This document shows positions 1 through 9,231 of a DNA stretch of 64,000 nucleotides, piece by piece. Made by a program: the position numbers and the translations under genes. Source of the DNA: Chiayiivirga sp. (GTDB lineage: Bacteria > Pseudomonadota > Gammaproteobacteria > Xanthomonadales > Xanthomonadaceae); assembly GCA_022647565.1 (NCBI GenBank), contig JALCLA010000001.1:124001-188000 (forward strand), in the 5' to 3' direction. The notes under the pieces were generated by a model that saw only the letters and a list, made by a program, of their open reading frames with translations, was not told the origin of the DNA and ran no database searches. Within the stretch, counting starts at the first letter, position 1. Every line of letters starts with the position of its first letter.

Positions 1-1525
1 CCACTTGTCGCTGCGCTTCGCGCGCGATGCGCGCCAGTTGCGCGATGTCGTCCGAACGCATCTGCAAGGAGTGCTGGCCGTTCACTTGCTGCGCCAGCCA
101 ATCGTGCAAGAGGCGCGGCATGTCGGGCGCCCGCGTGATCAGTTCCGGCAGGCGCTTGCGGAATTCGCGCGCGAGCTGGCGCGGGCTGTAGCGCTCGCGC
201 AGGATGGTTTCCAGCACCGGCCGCGCCACCGCCCAGATGTCGAGTTTGGGGTCGAGCCGGCGTCCCACGCCTTCGATGTTGAGCAAGGTCTTCTGCAGCA
301 GGATCAGCTGCGGCTGGATGGTGAGCTCATAGCGTTGCGCGGTGCGGAACAGCTTGAGCAGCACCTCACCGAGGGAAATCTCGGCCAGCGGCCGGGTGAA
401 GTAGGGCTCGCAAACCGAACGCGCCGCGGCTTCGAGTTCGTCGATGCGGATGTGGCGCGGCATCCAGCCGGCTTCGACGTGCAGCTCGGCGATGCGGCGG
501 TAGTCGCGCTGGAAGATCGCCATGAAATTCTCGGCCAGGTAGTACTGATCCTGCGCCGAGAGCTGGCCCATGATGCCGAAGTCGAGCGCGATGAAGCGAG
601 GCTTGGCGCGTCGCGCCGGATCGACATCGACCCAGATGTTGCCGGCGTGCGCATCGGCGTGGAAGAAGTTGTCGCGGAACACCTGGGTGTAGAACACCCG
701 CACGCCCTTGGCCGCGAGCGCGGCGCGATCGATGCCGGCGGCGTCGAGCGCGGCGATGTCATCGGAAGGAATGCCGCGCACGCGCTCCAGCGTCAGCACG
801 CGCTCGCTGGTGTGGGTCCAGAATACTTCCGGCACGTAGAGGTCGTCGGAGTTCAGCCAGTTGCGCCGCAAGAGCGAGGCATTCGCGCCCTCGCGCTGCA
901 GGTCGAGTTCGCCCTTGAGCGTAACCTCGATCTCGGACACCACTTCGTTCGGACGGATCTTGTCGGCATTGGGATGGGTGCGTTCCAGCAGGGTTGCCAC
1001 GCTGCGCAGTAACGCGATGTCGCCGGCGATCCGCTTCTCGATCTGCGGCCGCAACACCTTGATCACGACCTCGCGCCCCGCGCTGCCATCGGCTTCCTTC
1101 AGGCGCGCGGCATGCACCTGCGCGATCGAGGCCGAGGCCAGCGGCACCGGATCGAAATCGCAGTAGGCGGTGTCGATGGCGCGGCCCAGGGCCTTCTCCA
1201 CCGCGGCGCGCGCCAGTTCGCCGTCGAAGGGCGCGACCCGATCCTGCAACTGGGCCAGCTCGTCCGCGATGTCGGGCGGCACCAGGTCACGCCGGGTGGA
1301 AAGGATCTGCCCGAACTTGACGAAGATCGGGCCCAGCTCCTGCAGTGCGAGGCGTAGACGCGCACCGCGCGGCAAGTCCGCCACTTCGGCGCGCGCCGTT
1401 GGCACGAAGGGCTTGAGCAGGGCCAGCCGCCGCTCCAGGCGCGAACCTTCGAGCAAGGCATCGAGGCGCCAGCGCAGCACCACGCGCGCGATCTGGAACA
1501 GGCGCAGCGAACCACGCGTCAGCAC
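1..1525 (-). CDS. ubiB: Ubiquinone biosynthesis regulatory kinase-like protein UbiB (C-terminus outside window)
   Basis: UbiB belongs to the atypical ABC1/ADCK kinase-like ATPases needed for aerobic ubiquinone synthesis, and is membrane-associated in relatives. 508 codons are visible; the C-terminal end, where the family has its membrane helices, runs off the left edge. The translated minus strand shows the family KxGQ motif ([15 protein letters not shown], near residue 70), the loop motif HADAHAGN and the metal-binding stretch ALDFGIMG. I chose the GTG at 1525 because it places the conserved [10 protein letters not shown] segment at the usual distance from the N-terminus. An in-frame GTG at 1612 is possible. 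A 206-bp spacer separates it from a divergent phosphopantetheinyl transferase. Its partner ubiJ lies far away at 45.3 kb. Confidence 0.9.
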   Translation of the reverse strand, partial: MLTRGSLRLFQIARVVLRWRLDALLEGSRLERRLALLKPFVPTARAEVADLPRGARLRLALQELGPIFVKFGQILSTRRDLVPPDIADELAQLQDRVAPFDGELARAAVEKALGRAIDTAYCDFDPVPLASASIAQVHAARLKEADGSAGREVVIKVLRPQIEKRIAGDIALLRSVATLLERTHPNADKIRPNEVVSEIEVTLKGELDLQREGANASLLRRNWLNSDDLYVPEVFWTHTSERVLTLERVRGIPSDDIAALDAAGIDRAALAAKGVRVFYTQVFRDNFFHADAHAGNIWVDVDPARRAKPRFIALDFGIMGQLSAQDQYYLAENFMAIFQRDYRRIAELHVEAGWMPRHIRIDELEAAARSVCEPYFTRPLAEISLGEVLLKLFRTAQRYELTIQPQLILLQKTLLNIEGVGRRLDPKLDIWAVARPVLETILRERYSPRQLAREFRKRLPELITRAPDMPRLLHDWLAQQVNGQHSLQMRSDDIAQLARIAREAQRQV

Positions 1526-1731
1526 GGGGTCGCTCGCGCGGCGCGATGCGCAGGAATGGGCGGAAGCAGGATCATGCAGGCTCGACTTCGGCCGCGAACG
1601 GCGTCGCGGCACTTTGCCACGGTCGCAAGGGGGCGCCAAGCCGGCCATCGTTGCCCGCGTGGTGTCTTCGCCATGTCGCAGGCATCGGCCTCGGTCTTGC
1701 CGCGCCCGGTGGGCTCGCGCAGCATGCGCAC

Positions 1732-2388
1732 ATGCTGATGACACCCGCACCCGCCGCTCTGCCCGCCTGGGGCGACCACAACGTACACCTGTGGTGGTGC
1801 GACACACCGGCGCAGGATGCCGCGCCGCAGCGGCGCCGCGCCCGGCTTGATGCGCTGCTGCGCGAGGTCCTGTCGCGCTATCTCGGCACGGCGCCGGAAC
1901 GGCTGCGGTTCGGTCGCGAAACACGCGGCCGGCCCTATCTGCTCGAACCCGATGCACCCGACTTCAATCTCAGCGATACCGACGGCGGCAGTGTCATCGC
2001 GGTGGCGCAGCACGCTCGGGTGGGCGTCGATCTGGAACGCGAGGATCGGCAATTGCCGCATCGCCGTCTCGCGCAACGCTACTTTGCCGCGCCGGAGATC
2101 GACGCGCTGCGCGCCTTGCCCGACGACGAGGCGCGACGCGCCTTCCTGCGCCTGTGGACCGCCAAGGAAGCTTCGTGCAAGGCCACCGGCACCGGCATCT
2201 ACGGCCAGCTCGATCGCTGGACCTTCGCTTCCGATTCGGACACACCTCACATGCTGGCGCTGCCGGGGGAGGCCGGCGCGGCCTCGTCCTGGCACCACTT
2301 GCGATTCAATCCGGCACCGGGTTACACCGCCGTCCTGGCCTGTGCCGGCTGGAAGCCCAGTGCGCGTGGCTTCCGCCTCGATGCCTGA
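1732..2388 (+). CDS. 4'-phosphopantetheinyl transferase, Sfp/AcpT type
   Basis: The product should transfer the phosphopantetheine arm of CoA to a serine of carrier proteins. It shows the Sfp-type metal-binding motif VGVDLE and the downstream motif [19 protein letters not shown], which matches W-x-x-KEA-x-x-K. At about 217 residues it is of normal length. The reading frame stays open far upstream, but homology-like sequence begins at the ATG at 1732 (a second ATG is at 1738), so the upstream part is probably untranslated; no strong ribosome site helps. One oddity: the segment that usually reads FNLSH(S/T) reads FNLSDT, so a residue near the CoA phosphate site is Asp rather than His. No polyketide or peptide synthetase gene is nearby, so the target carrier protein is unknown. 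Confidence 0.85.
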   Translation: MLMTPAPAALPAWGDHNVHLWWCDTPAQDAAPQRRRARLDALLREVLSRYLGTAPERLRFGRETRGRPYLLEPDAPDFNLSDTDGGSVIAVAQHARVGVDLEREDRQLPHRRLAQRYFAAPEIDALRALPDDEARRAFLRLWTAKEASCKATGTGIYGQLDRWTFASDSDTPHMLALPGEAGAASSWHHLRFNPAPGYTAVLACAGWKPSARGFRLDA

Positions 2389-2430
2389 GGGCGAGATTCG
2401 CGCGGATGACCGGCCTTCGTCGGAGCGGGC

Positions 2431-5286
2431 TTATTCGTCCGCCGCCTCGACCCGATTTCGTCCACGACGCTTGGCGCGATAAAGCGCCGTGTCGGCGCGT
2501 CGCAGCAGCTCGGCCGGCTCGAGCGCGGGCGACGGCACCAGTGCCGCCACCCCGAGGCTGATGGTGTTGCCGAGTTCGGCGTGATGCACGCGCTGGCGGA
2601 TGCGCTCGGCCCGCGCCATGGCTTCGTCCAGATGCAGGCCGGGCAGGATCAGGGCGAACTCCTCGCCACCGAAGCGCGCCAGCAACTCGCGCACCGGCTT
2701 CACTTCCTGGCCCAGCTCACGCGCCACGCGCTGCAGCTGGCGATCGCCTTCGAGGTGGCCGTGGTGGTCGTTGAACTGCTTGAAGTGATCCACGTCCACC
2801 ATCACCACGGCCAGCGGCAGGCGCAGCTCGCCGCAGCGTTGCCATTCGCGCCCCAGGGCCTGTTCCAGTGCGCGGCGGTTGGCGACGCCGGTGAGGCTGT
2901 CTTCGGTGGCGAGATCCGACAGCCGGCGATTCGCCGCCTCCAGCTCCCTGGTTCGCTCCGAGATCTTCAACTCAAGACGCCGGTTGGCCGTGACAAACTG
3001 GCGATAGCGCACGCGTACGAAGGCTTGCGCGAGTCCGCCCAGCAACAGCGCACCGCCCAGTAGCGCGAGTCCCGTGGCCCACGGCGTCTGGTACCAGTAG
3101 GGCTGCACGCGGAACGGATAGGCGAGCGCCGCGGCCTCGCGTCCGTTGCGCAGGCGTGCCTGTAGCTCGAGCTGGAACTCGCCCGCCGGCAGGCTGCGAT
3201 AGTTGAGCTGGCGCTCCTCGTTCCACGGGGTCCAGGCATCGGAGTAATTCACCAGGCGATAACGGAACTCGGCGTTCGGTTCCATGCTCACCAGGCCAAA
3301 GCGGAAACCCAGACCGGAGCCGGGCGGGAATAGGGGCGCGCCCGATGACTGCAGCGGCAATCGGGCTGGCGCCTGGTCCGGCACGCGCAGTTCGATTTGT
3401 TCCAGCGTGGCCTGCAGGTCCGGGGTTGGCGGCTCGGGAACCTCGGGATCGAACTGCAGCAGGCCGCTCCAGGTGACGACCCGCAGTTTGCCGTCAGCCT
3501 GCACGTCCACCTGGCGGAAGCCGCGTGCGGCGCGTGCGTCCAGATGCATTGGCTGCCACTGCCCGCCGGTCGCGCGCCGGTGCCAGAGTTGGCGCGTGGT
3601 CCACCCATAGTCGCCGAGCGGCGTCTCGATCACGAACAACTCCATCGGCCGCTCCACGCCGGCGAAGCTGCCCAATTCGCTCGGCACGAAGCGTTCGCCC
3701 TGCCAGCGGAATGCCCGCGTCCCCGACATCGCGTACAGCTCGCCGTCGAGTTGCAGCAGGGTGGTACCGAAGTCGGGGTCGGCGTCGATGCCCTGCTCGG
3801 GTCCGAACACGCTGCGTTCGCCGCGTTCGCCGCTGGCCGGGTCAAAACGCCAGCGTTGCGCCGTGCCACGCAGGTCGGCCAGCCATAGCTCGCCCGCGGC
3901 CGTCTCGTACATCACGTCCACGCTCATGCCATCCATCGGCCACGTGGCCTGCAGCTGCCAGCGCCCGTCACGCAGGACAAGCCAGTACACCTCGCTCAAA
4001 CCGCGAGCCAGGGCATGGCTGGCATCGTGCTCGGAACGCTTCACCTCGACGATGCTCTGCCCTTCCACCAGGTACCGGGGCGCGCGCGCGCCGGGATCGA
4101 GCACCTGCAGGCCCTCGCGCTCGGCCAACAACAACCCGGCGGGTGTGGCTTCCAGGTCGTAGGCTTCGAGCCGGGTCCAGTGCTGCGGCTCGAAGTGCGC
4201 CTCGTCGTTGCTGCCGGTAGCGGTGCGCATCACGTCGGCCGAGGTCGCCACCCAGAGCGCGCCGTCGTACCAGGCGCTGTCGTTGAGCGTACCGAGCAAG
4301 CCGTGTTGTTCGGTGTACTGGGTCCAGGGCGAGGGCAGGCGCAGGCGCACCAGATCGACTTCGGAGGCAACCCACAACCCGCCTTCGCGATCGGTGCCGA
4401 AGGCGCTCAGCATGTGCACCCCGAGTTTCACCCGGTCGAGCAGGCTCAGGCCGGGCGAGAAGCGCAACAGGTTGCCGTCGTAGGTGCCGAACACCAGGCT
4501 GCCATCGTCGAGCAGATGGCTCGAGTACGGCTCGTTGCGCGCGAAGGCCGCATCGGCCGCCGAGGGCAGCTTGCGGATGCCATGCGCATCGCTAAGGTAG
4601 AAGCCGTCGTCGCTCGCCAGCAACAGGCCGTCGCCGCGCGTGGTGACGCTCAACAGCGGCCGCTGCGCGAACACCTCCGCACCCGGCATCGGCACTAGGC
4701 GTCCGTCTTCGAAGCGCGAGAAGCCCACGCCCTGTACCCGCGCGTACAGGGCCTCCTGCACGGCGTAAAAGAGGCGCGCCTCGGCCACCAGCGGCCATTG
4801 CCGCGTGCTGCCGTCGCGGCCGAGGAAGAACAAGGTCCGGTCGGCACGGAAATAGAGCCCGCGCGGCGTTTCCAGCAAGCCCCAGACCGCTTCCACGTTG
4901 GCCGCCGCGCCTTCGAGCTTGAAGCGCGGTCGCAGGTCCTCGAAGCGCAGGCTGCCGTCGGGCTGGGCCTGGAGCACTCCGAACAGGTCGTAGCTGCCAA
5001 CGTAGATGCGGCCATCCCAGGCGCGCAGCAGGGAACGCGCCCCGCGCCGCCCGGGCAGGGGGATCAGCTCCCACTCGCCGCCGGTGAAGCGCAACACGCC
5101 TTCGCCATTGCCGACGTAGATCACGCCGCGTTCGTCCGAAACGATCGCCGAGTGCCCGGGGGCGGCCGGGATCTCGGCCGCGGTGTAGCGTTGCAACAGT
5201 GGCAAGCCGCGCGTGGCCATCGCCGGCGTCGCCGCGTCCAGCACGGCGAACAGGAGCAGGGCGACGAGGAGCGCGGAGCGCGGCAT
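2431..5286 (-). CDS. Membrane diguanylate cyclase with periplasmic propeller sensor (GGDEF)
   Basis: The predicted 951-residue protein makes cyclic di-GMP in the cytoplasm in response to a periplasmic signal. A signal peptide (residues 1-25) is followed by roughly 600 residues of repeated strands of the two-component-regulator propeller type. A Y_Y_Y-like domain (sequence around FRYRLVNYSDAWTPW) comes next, then a membrane helix near 737-757, a short coiled coil, and a GGDEF domain from about 796. The active-site motif is GGEEF (873-877) and the preceding DSLTGVANRR segment is intact. The inhibitory RxxD site is absent (PVRE at that place). The frame is open far upstream, but the ATG at 5286 begins the signal peptide. 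A CRP-like dyad lies 46 bp upstream. Confidence 0.9.
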   Translation of the reverse strand: MPRSALLVALLLFAVLDAATPAMATRGLPLLQRYTAAEIPAAPGHSAIVSDERGVIYVGNGEGVLRFTGGEWELIPLPGRRGARSLLRAWDGRIYVGSYDLFGVLQAQPDGSLRFEDLRPRFKLEGAAANVEAVWGLLETPRGLYFRADRTLFFLGRDGSTRQWPLVAEARLFYAVQEALYARVQGVGFSRFEDGRLVPMPGAEVFAQRPLLSVTTRGDGLLLASDDGFYLSDAHGIRKLPSAADAAFARNEPYSSHLLDDGSLVFGTYDGNLLRFSPGLSLLDRVKLGVHMLSAFGTDREGGLWVASEVDLVRLRLPSPWTQYTEQHGLLGTLNDSAWYDGALWVATSADVMRTATGSNDEAHFEPQHWTRLEAYDLEATPAGLLLAEREGLQVLDPGARAPRYLVEGQSIVEVKRSEHDASHALARGLSEVYWLVLRDGRWQLQATWPMDGMSVDVMYETAAGELWLADLRGTAQRWRFDPASGERGERSVFGPEQGIDADPDFGTTLLQLDGELYAMSGTRAFRWQGERFVPSELGSFAGVERPMELFVIETPLGDYGWTTRQLWHRRATGGQWQPMHLDARAARGFRQVDVQADGKLRVVTWSGLLQFDPEVPEPPTPDLQATLEQIELRVPDQAPARLPLQSSGAPLFPPGSGLGFRFGLVSMEPNAEFRYRLVNYSDAWTPWNEERQLNYRSLPAGEFQLELQARLRNGREAAALAYPFRVQPYWYQTPWATGLALLGGALLLGGLAQAFVRVRYRQFVTANRRLELKISERTRELEAANRRLSDLATEDSLTGVANRRALEQALGREWQRCGELRLPLAVVMVDVDHFKQFNDHHGHLEGDRQLQRVARELGQEVKPVRELLARFGGEEFALILPGLHLDEAMARAERIRQRVHHAELGNTISLGVAALVPSPALEPAELLRRADTALYRAKRRGRNRVEAADE

Positions 5287-5331
5287 GCGGCCAGTGTGCC
5301 GCAGCAGGCTCGATTCGACGCCTCGCTGTGG

Positions 5332-5345
5332 GTGAGACAGCTCAC
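5332..5345. promoter_or_regulatory. CRP/Clp-like dyad between diguanylate cyclase and sigma factor
   Basis: GTGA-GACAGC-TCAC is an exact GTGA-N6-TCAC dyad, the core of CRP-family sites, with one further A on the right side (TCACA). It lies in the 141-bp spacer between the divergent cyclase and ECF sigma genes, centred 52 bp before the cyclase start. In Xanthomonas the CRP homologue Clp binds this consensus and is itself controlled by c-di-GMP. That Clp acts here is inference. Confidence 0.5.
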
Positions 5346-5427
5346 ACTTCCCGCCGCGATTGCGTGCAAACTGCGACGATTGTGGCATCCGCGTCGTCTT
5401 TGAACGCGAATGGCAGACGGTAGCCCC

Positions 5428-6018
5428 ATGAATCATGCGGCCGGGTTCGGCGCGGAGATCGACGGCCTGGTGCTGGCCCGGGCCCGGCGCGGCGACGCGT
5501 CCGCGTTCGAGCAGATCTACCGTCGCTACGCGCGCCCGGCCTACACCCTGGCCTTGCGCCTGTGTGGACGGTCGGATATGGCGGAAGACGTGGCGCAAGA
5601 GGCGTTCTTGAAGGCGATGGAAAAGTTGTCGAGCTATCGCGGCGATGCGCCCTTCGGGGCCTGGCTGAAGCGTCTGGTGGCGAACAGCGCCATCGACCGA
5701 CTGCGGGCGGAACGGCGCTGGGTCGATCCGGAGTTCGCCGGTGTCGCCGAACCGCAGCAGGAAGCGGACGGCGAGGCCCAGGTCGAGGCCTTGGGGCTGC
5801 TCGCTCGCATGTCCGCGCCGGCTCGCGCCGCCTTGGTCCTGCATGAGCTCGAAGGATACAGCCATACCGAACTGGCGGCGTTGTTCGGACGCAGTGAGAG
5901 CTACTCCAAGTCCCTGCTTTCGCGCGCCATTGCGCGCCTGCGGGGCCTGCTGGACGACGCACCCGCCCAGGGCCCGGTCGTCCTTCACCGGCAAGACGAA
6001 TGCGAGGCAACGCGATGA
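5428..6018 (+). CDS. ECF-type RNA polymerase sigma factor
   Basis: This 196-residue protein has the two conserved parts of extracytoplasmic-function sigma factors. Region 2 contains the segment around FEQIYRRYARPAYTLALRL with the DMAEDVAQEAFLKA signature. Region 4 is a helix-turn-helix with LHELEGYSHTELAALFGRSE. It should direct RNA polymerase to a small set of promoters. Two starts are possible, ATG at 5410 and ATG at 5428; I use 5428 because the first is not preceded by any ribosome-binding sequence. The stop codon overlaps the start of the next gene by four bases (ATGA), which points to translational coupling with a membrane protein that probably acts as its regulator. Confidence 0.9.
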   Translation: MNHAAGFGAEIDGLVLARARRGDASAFEQIYRRYARPAYTLALRLCGRSDMAEDVAQEAFLKAMEKLSSYRGDAPFGAWLKRLVANSAIDRLRAERRWVDPEFAGVAEPQQEADGEAQVEALGLLARMSAPARAALVLHELEGYSHTELAALFGRSESYSKSLLSRAIARLRGLLDDAPAQGPVVLHRQDECEATR

Positions 6019-6401
6019 CCGCTTCCGACCCGACCCTGTCCGAGGCCTGGCGCCAACATCTGGCCGCCCTGCCTGAAGTCGATCCGCCCGAGGCGCTCTG
6101 GCAACGGCTGCAAGCGGACAGGCCGCGTGCCGCGCGGCGTGCGCGTTGGCCCTGGTTGGTGGCTGCCGCCATGCTGACGTTGGCGGTGCTGTCCTGGCCG
6201 CGAACCGAGGTGCCGGCAGGCCTGGCAACCGGAGTCGAGCTGCCGGCAGTGGACCAGAGCGTGCGTTTGCTCGATCAGGAGCTGGCGCTGGCTTATGCGC
6301 GCCGCGCCGACGAGGCCGAGTTGGCCGCACTATGGCAGACCCGGCGGCGCGTGCTCGACGCCACCACGCTGGCCGAGCCTCCGCTGTTGGCACGGCTGTG
6401 A
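6015..6401 (+). CDS. Small single-pass membrane protein, candidate anti-sigma factor
   Basis: I do not recognise a family. The 128-residue protein has a charged cytoplasmic N-terminus of about 45 residues, one membrane helix (WLVAAAMLTLAVLSW, about residues 47-62) and a periplasmic tail of about 65 residues rich in Ala, Leu and Glu. It begins in a four-base overlap with the ECF sigma factor and is followed 58 bp later by a secreted PDZ protein. That position and topology are typical of anti-sigma factors. No zinc-binding HxxxCxxC motif is present, so it would be a non-ZAS type. The role is inference from context. Confidence 0.7.
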   Translation: MTASDPTLSEAWRQHLAALPEVDPPEALWQRLQADRPRAARRARWPWLVAAAMLTLAVLSWPRTEVPAGLATGVELPAVDQSVRLLDQELALAYARRADEAELAALWQTRRRVLDATTLAEPPLLARL

Positions 6402-6459
6402 AACCCTCGCCACGCCGCGCCATGTCCGCATCCATCAGGTTTTTCCCGGAGAGTTCCCC

Positions 6460-7401
6460 ATGATGTCTGCCTTGCTTCCCCGCGCCCTCGCCTGCTCCCT
6501 GCTGCTCGCCGGCAGCGCACAGGCGCAGGAGGCGGCGCCGAGGCCCTTCGAGCAACGCCTGCATGAGGAGGTGCAGGCCGTGCTGCTGCGCCTGATCGAG
6601 AGTGGCGAGCTGCGGGCGGAAGATGCCGAGGCGCTGTCGTTGGTGTCGCCGGTATCGCAGCAGGTCGATTTTGGCGCCATCGTCGATGTGCGCTATCGGA
6701 GCGGGCAGGATTCCGGCCTGCCGGTGCTTGGCGTCACGCCGGGCGGCAGCGCCGAACGGCTCGGACTGAAGTCGGGCGATCGGCTGGTGGCGGTCAATGG
6801 CAAGTCCCTGCTGGCGCTGGGTGGCGACGAGCGCGGGCGCGCGCTTGCCGCGCAACGGTTGCGCGATGAGTTTCTCGCCAGTCCGGATCAGGTCGAACTG
6901 CTGGTGGTGCGCGATGGTAGCGAGGTGGCCTTGCGTGGCGCAGTGCAGGTGGTGTCGCTGCCGGCCTATCGGCTGGACCTGGGCGCGGCATTGGCGCAGG
7001 CGAGTCTTGCGGCAACCGCGGAGGGTGACGACATGTCGCGCTGCGGCCGCATCAGTGTGTTCGATATCGCCTCGCGGCGACAGCAGTTGTATCGCGCCGT
7101 ACTGATCGCGATCGACGGCAAGCTGCCTGGTCCGGCATCGTCCGAGTCGTATCGACTCGAGCCCGGCACGCATACGCTGACCGTGGCCGAGGCAATCGAC
7201 TCGCACAAGTTCAGTGCCACCCAGGTGTTCGAGCGCGGCCGCCTGGGCCGGGAACGCTACAAGACCCTCACCGTCGAGGTGCAGCCGGGGATTACCTACC
7301 GGCTCGCGTCTCGGTTCCACCCGGAAGAACGCGGCAGGATCCGCGATGGCGCCTACTGGGAACCAACCATCTGGAAGGAGAGCCCGGAGGCCTGTCGCTG
7401 A
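6460..7401 (+). CDS. Secreted PDZ-domain protein
   Basis: The 313-residue product has a clear signal peptide (residues 1-23, ending SAQAQ). A PDZ-like domain lies at about 85-160; its ligand-binding part reads GVTPGGSAERLGLKSGDRLVAVNG... as in HtrA and RseP PDZ domains. The C-terminal half (with a pair YRLEPGTHTLTVAEA) resembles beta-rich folds but I cannot name it. A good ribosome site (GGAGAG) stands six bases before the ATG at 6460; a second ATG follows at once. No protease catalytic residues are visible. Its place behind an ECF sigma factor and a candidate anti-sigma factor suggests a periplasmic protein that senses or is controlled by that pathway, which is inference. Confidence 0.75.
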   Translation: MMSALLPRALACSLLLAGSAQAQEAAPRPFEQRLHEEVQAVLLRLIESGELRAEDAEALSLVSPVSQQVDFGAIVDVRYRSGQDSGLPVLGVTPGGSAERLGLKSGDRLVAVNGKSLLALGGDERGRALAAQRLRDEFLASPDQVELLVVRDGSEVALRGAVQVVSLPAYRLDLGAALAQASLAATAEGDDMSRCGRISVFDIASRRQQLYRAVLIAIDGKLPGPASSESYRLEPGTHTLTVAEAIDSHKFSATQVFERGRLGRERYKTLTVEVQPGITYRLASRFHPEERGRIRDGAYWEPTIWKESPEACR

Positions 7402-7460
7402 GGGCAACAGGCGGTACCCGGCTTGGCTGCGAGCTGCACCGGGCCTGATAGGCTAGGCTC

Positions 7461-8213
7461 GTGACCGTCCTCAGCGTCAACGTCAACAAGATCGCCGTGC
7501 TGCGCAACTCGCGCGGTGGCGATGAACCCAGCGTGCTGCGCGCGGCCGAGGCCGCGATCGCGGCGGGATGCGGCGGCATCACCGTGCATCCGCGCCCCGA
7601 CCTGCGCCACGTGCGGCCGCGGGATGTCCTCGATCTGGCCGCGGTGGTGCGTGATCGGGTCGAGTACAACCTCGAAGGCAATCCCTTCGCTCCGGCGCGT
7701 GGAGACTACCCGGGCTTCATCGAACTCGTGGCACAGGTACGGCCAGAGCAGGCCACGCTGGTGCCGGACGACGATGGTCAGATCACCTCCGACCATGGAT
7801 TCGATCTGCGCCGCGATGCCGACCGGCTGCGTCCGCTGATCGCACGGCTGAAACAACTCGGCACACGGGTCAGCCTGTTCCTCGACGCGGGGGCTCCGGA
7901 CGTGGAGCGGGCCGCCGAGGTCGGGGCAGATCGGATCGAGCTGTACACCGGACCCTTTGCGCACGCCTTTGCCGCAGGCAGCCCTGCGGCTGAGCTTGCG
8001 CGCTGCGCCGAGACGGCACGGCGCGCCCAAGCCGTGGGGCTCGGCGTGAATGCGGGCCACGACCTGAGCCAGGCCAATCTCGCCGCCTTCCTGCGCGCCG
8101 TGCCCGGCGTTCTGGAAGTATCCATCGGGCATGCGCTGGTCGGCGAGGCGCTGTACGACGGCCTTGATGGCACCGTCCGTGCCTACCTGCGCGTGATCGA
8201 GGAGGCCTCGTAG
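7461..8213 (+). CDS. pdxJ: Pyridoxine 5'-phosphate synthase
   Basis: PdxJ joins 1-deoxyxylulose 5-phosphate to 3-amino-2-oxopropyl phosphate, the last step that builds the vitamin B6 ring. The 250-residue product is of family length, a TIM barrel. Conserved stretches are [17 protein letters not shown] at the N-terminus, [47 protein letters not shown] and EVSIGHALV. The start is GTG at 7461. It faces the exb genes tail to tail, the same neighbourhood (tonB-exbB-exbD-exbD-pdxJ) known from Xanthomonas, though there the orientation can differ. Confidence 0.97.
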   Translation: MTVLSVNVNKIAVLRNSRGGDEPSVLRAAEAAIAAGCGGITVHPRPDLRHVRPRDVLDLAAVVRDRVEYNLEGNPFAPARGDYPGFIELVAQVRPEQATLVPDDDGQITSDHGFDLRRDADRLRPLIARLKQLGTRVSLFLDAGAPDVERAAEVGADRIELYTGPFAHAFAAGSPAAELARCAETARRAQAVGLGVNAGHDLSQANLAAFLRAVPGVLEVSIGHALVGEALYDGLDGTVRAYLRVIEEAS

Positions 8214-8286
8214 CAGCGCGCAGCAAGAACACGGATCAGGAGTCTTGGACGCTCTCGCCCTGATTTTCTATGCTGCCGGAAACGAC

Positions 8287-8308
8287 AACGCCGCCCGAAG
8301 GCGGCGTT
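8287..8308. terminator. Hairpin between pdxJ and exbD, probable bidirectional terminator
   Basis: A perfect nine-base stem (AACGCCGCC / GGCGGCGTT) closes a four-base loop. On the minus strand the loop is TTCG, a very stable tetraloop, and a T-rich stretch follows (GTTGTCGTTT). It stands between the convergent ends of pdxJ and the exb operon and could stop both. Confidence 0.7.
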
Positions 8309-8332
8309 GATTGCTTCGCTCGCGAGGCGGGC

Positions 8333-8770
8333 TTACTGCGCGGCGGTATCGACGAAACCGATCTTGGCCATGCCTGCGTTCTTGGCCGAGGCCAGCACTT
8401 CCGCCAGGACTTCGTACTTGGCTTCGGGGCTGGTCTCGACTTCGAGCGTGGGCTGCTCGGTCACCGGCTTCTCGCCGCCACCCGATTCGATCCGCATCAG
8501 GATCTCCACCGTCTTCATGGTCTGCTGGGTGTTGTCCCAGAACAGGGTGCCGGTATCGTCGATGCGTAGCCGGACAGGCTTTGGCGGGTCGACCGGTTCG
8601 TCCGGCACCTTGTTGCTGGCCTGTGGCAGATCAATGTCGATCTGGTACGACAGCATCGGCGCCGTCACCATGAAGATGATCAGCAACACCAGCATCACGT
8701 CGACCAGCGGCGTGACATTGATGTCGCCCATCGGAGCGTTGTTACCACCGGAACCGGTACTGAAAGCCAT
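8333..8770 (-). CDS. exbD: Biopolymer transport protein ExbD (second copy of the operon)
   Basis: ExbD is part of the inner-membrane proton channel that energises TonB. This 145-residue protein has the family layout: a short cytoplasmic N-terminus, the helix motif INVTPLVDVMLVLLIIFMV with the proton-carrying Asp, and a periplasmic domain. It is the last gene of tonB-exbB-exbD-exbD, 24 bp after the first exbD. It resembles the other copy mainly in the membrane helix; the periplasmic part differs and carries a Pro-rich stretch (DEPVDPPKPVRLRI), so the two copies are old paralogues and not a recent duplication. Two exbD genes in a row are known from Xanthomonas, where the second has a special role in host interaction. 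Confidence 0.95.
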   Translation of the reverse strand: MAFSTGSGGNNAPMGDINVTPLVDVMLVLLIIFMVTAPMLSYQIDIDLPQASNKVPDEPVDPPKPVRLRIDDTGTLFWDNTQQTMKTVEILMRIESGGGEKPVTEQPTLEVETSPEAKYEVLAEVLASAKNAGMAKIGFVDTAAQ

Positions 8771-8794
8771 GGGTGTATTCCTGTCGGGTTCCGA

Positions 8795-9205
8795 TCAGCG
8801 ATCCGGCGTGGCCACGAAGCCGACCTTGGCGATGCCGACGTTCTTGGCCGTCTTCACCACATCGGCGATCAACTTGTACTTGGTGGTCTTGTCGGCGCGG
8901 ATGTCGATGCGCGGCTGCGGCTTCTTCTGCGCTTCCACCGCGAGTTGCGACTCGAGCACGGCGAGCTGGATCTTGTCGTCGTTCCAGTAGATCACCCCGT
9001 CTTCCTTGAGTGCCAGGGTGATCGGCCTGCTGTTGTCCTCCGGCCGGACATCGAGCGTCGCTTCCGGCAGCTCGATCTTGACCTTGTGCGCCATCAGCGG
9101 CGCCGTGATCATGAAGATGATGAGCAGCACCAACATCACGTCCACAAGGGGCGTGACGTTGATTTCCGCCATCGGGCCGCCGCCGCCGCCGCTACTGAAG
9201 GCCAT
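8795..9205 (-). CDS. exbD: Biopolymer transport protein ExbD (first copy)
   Basis: This 136-residue ExbD has the Asp-bearing helix INVTPLVDVMLVLLIIFMI after a Gly-rich N-terminus (FSSGGGGG), and a periplasmic domain ending KNVGIAKVGFVATPDR. It should form the proton channel with ExbB and pass energy to TonB for uptake of iron chelates and other large nutrients across the outer membrane. It starts 26 bp after exbB and is 24 bp before the second exbD, so all are one transcription unit. Confidence 0.96.
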   Translation of the reverse strand: MAFSSGGGGGPMAEINVTPLVDVMLVLLIIFMITAPLMAHKVKIELPEATLDVRPEDNSRPITLALKEDGVIYWNDDKIQLAVLESQLAVEAQKKPQPRIDIRADKTTKYKLIADVVKTAKNVGIAKVGFVATPDR

Positions 9206-9231
9206 GACAGAGTTCCTCTCTTACCCGGGCC

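Noticed and set aside
2431-7407. A single minus-strand reading frame of 1658 codons covering the cyclase and the sigma operon
   Set aside because: Only the last 951 codons look like protein (signal peptide, propeller, GGDEF). The rest is antisense to three well-supported plus-strand genes and open because of high GC content.
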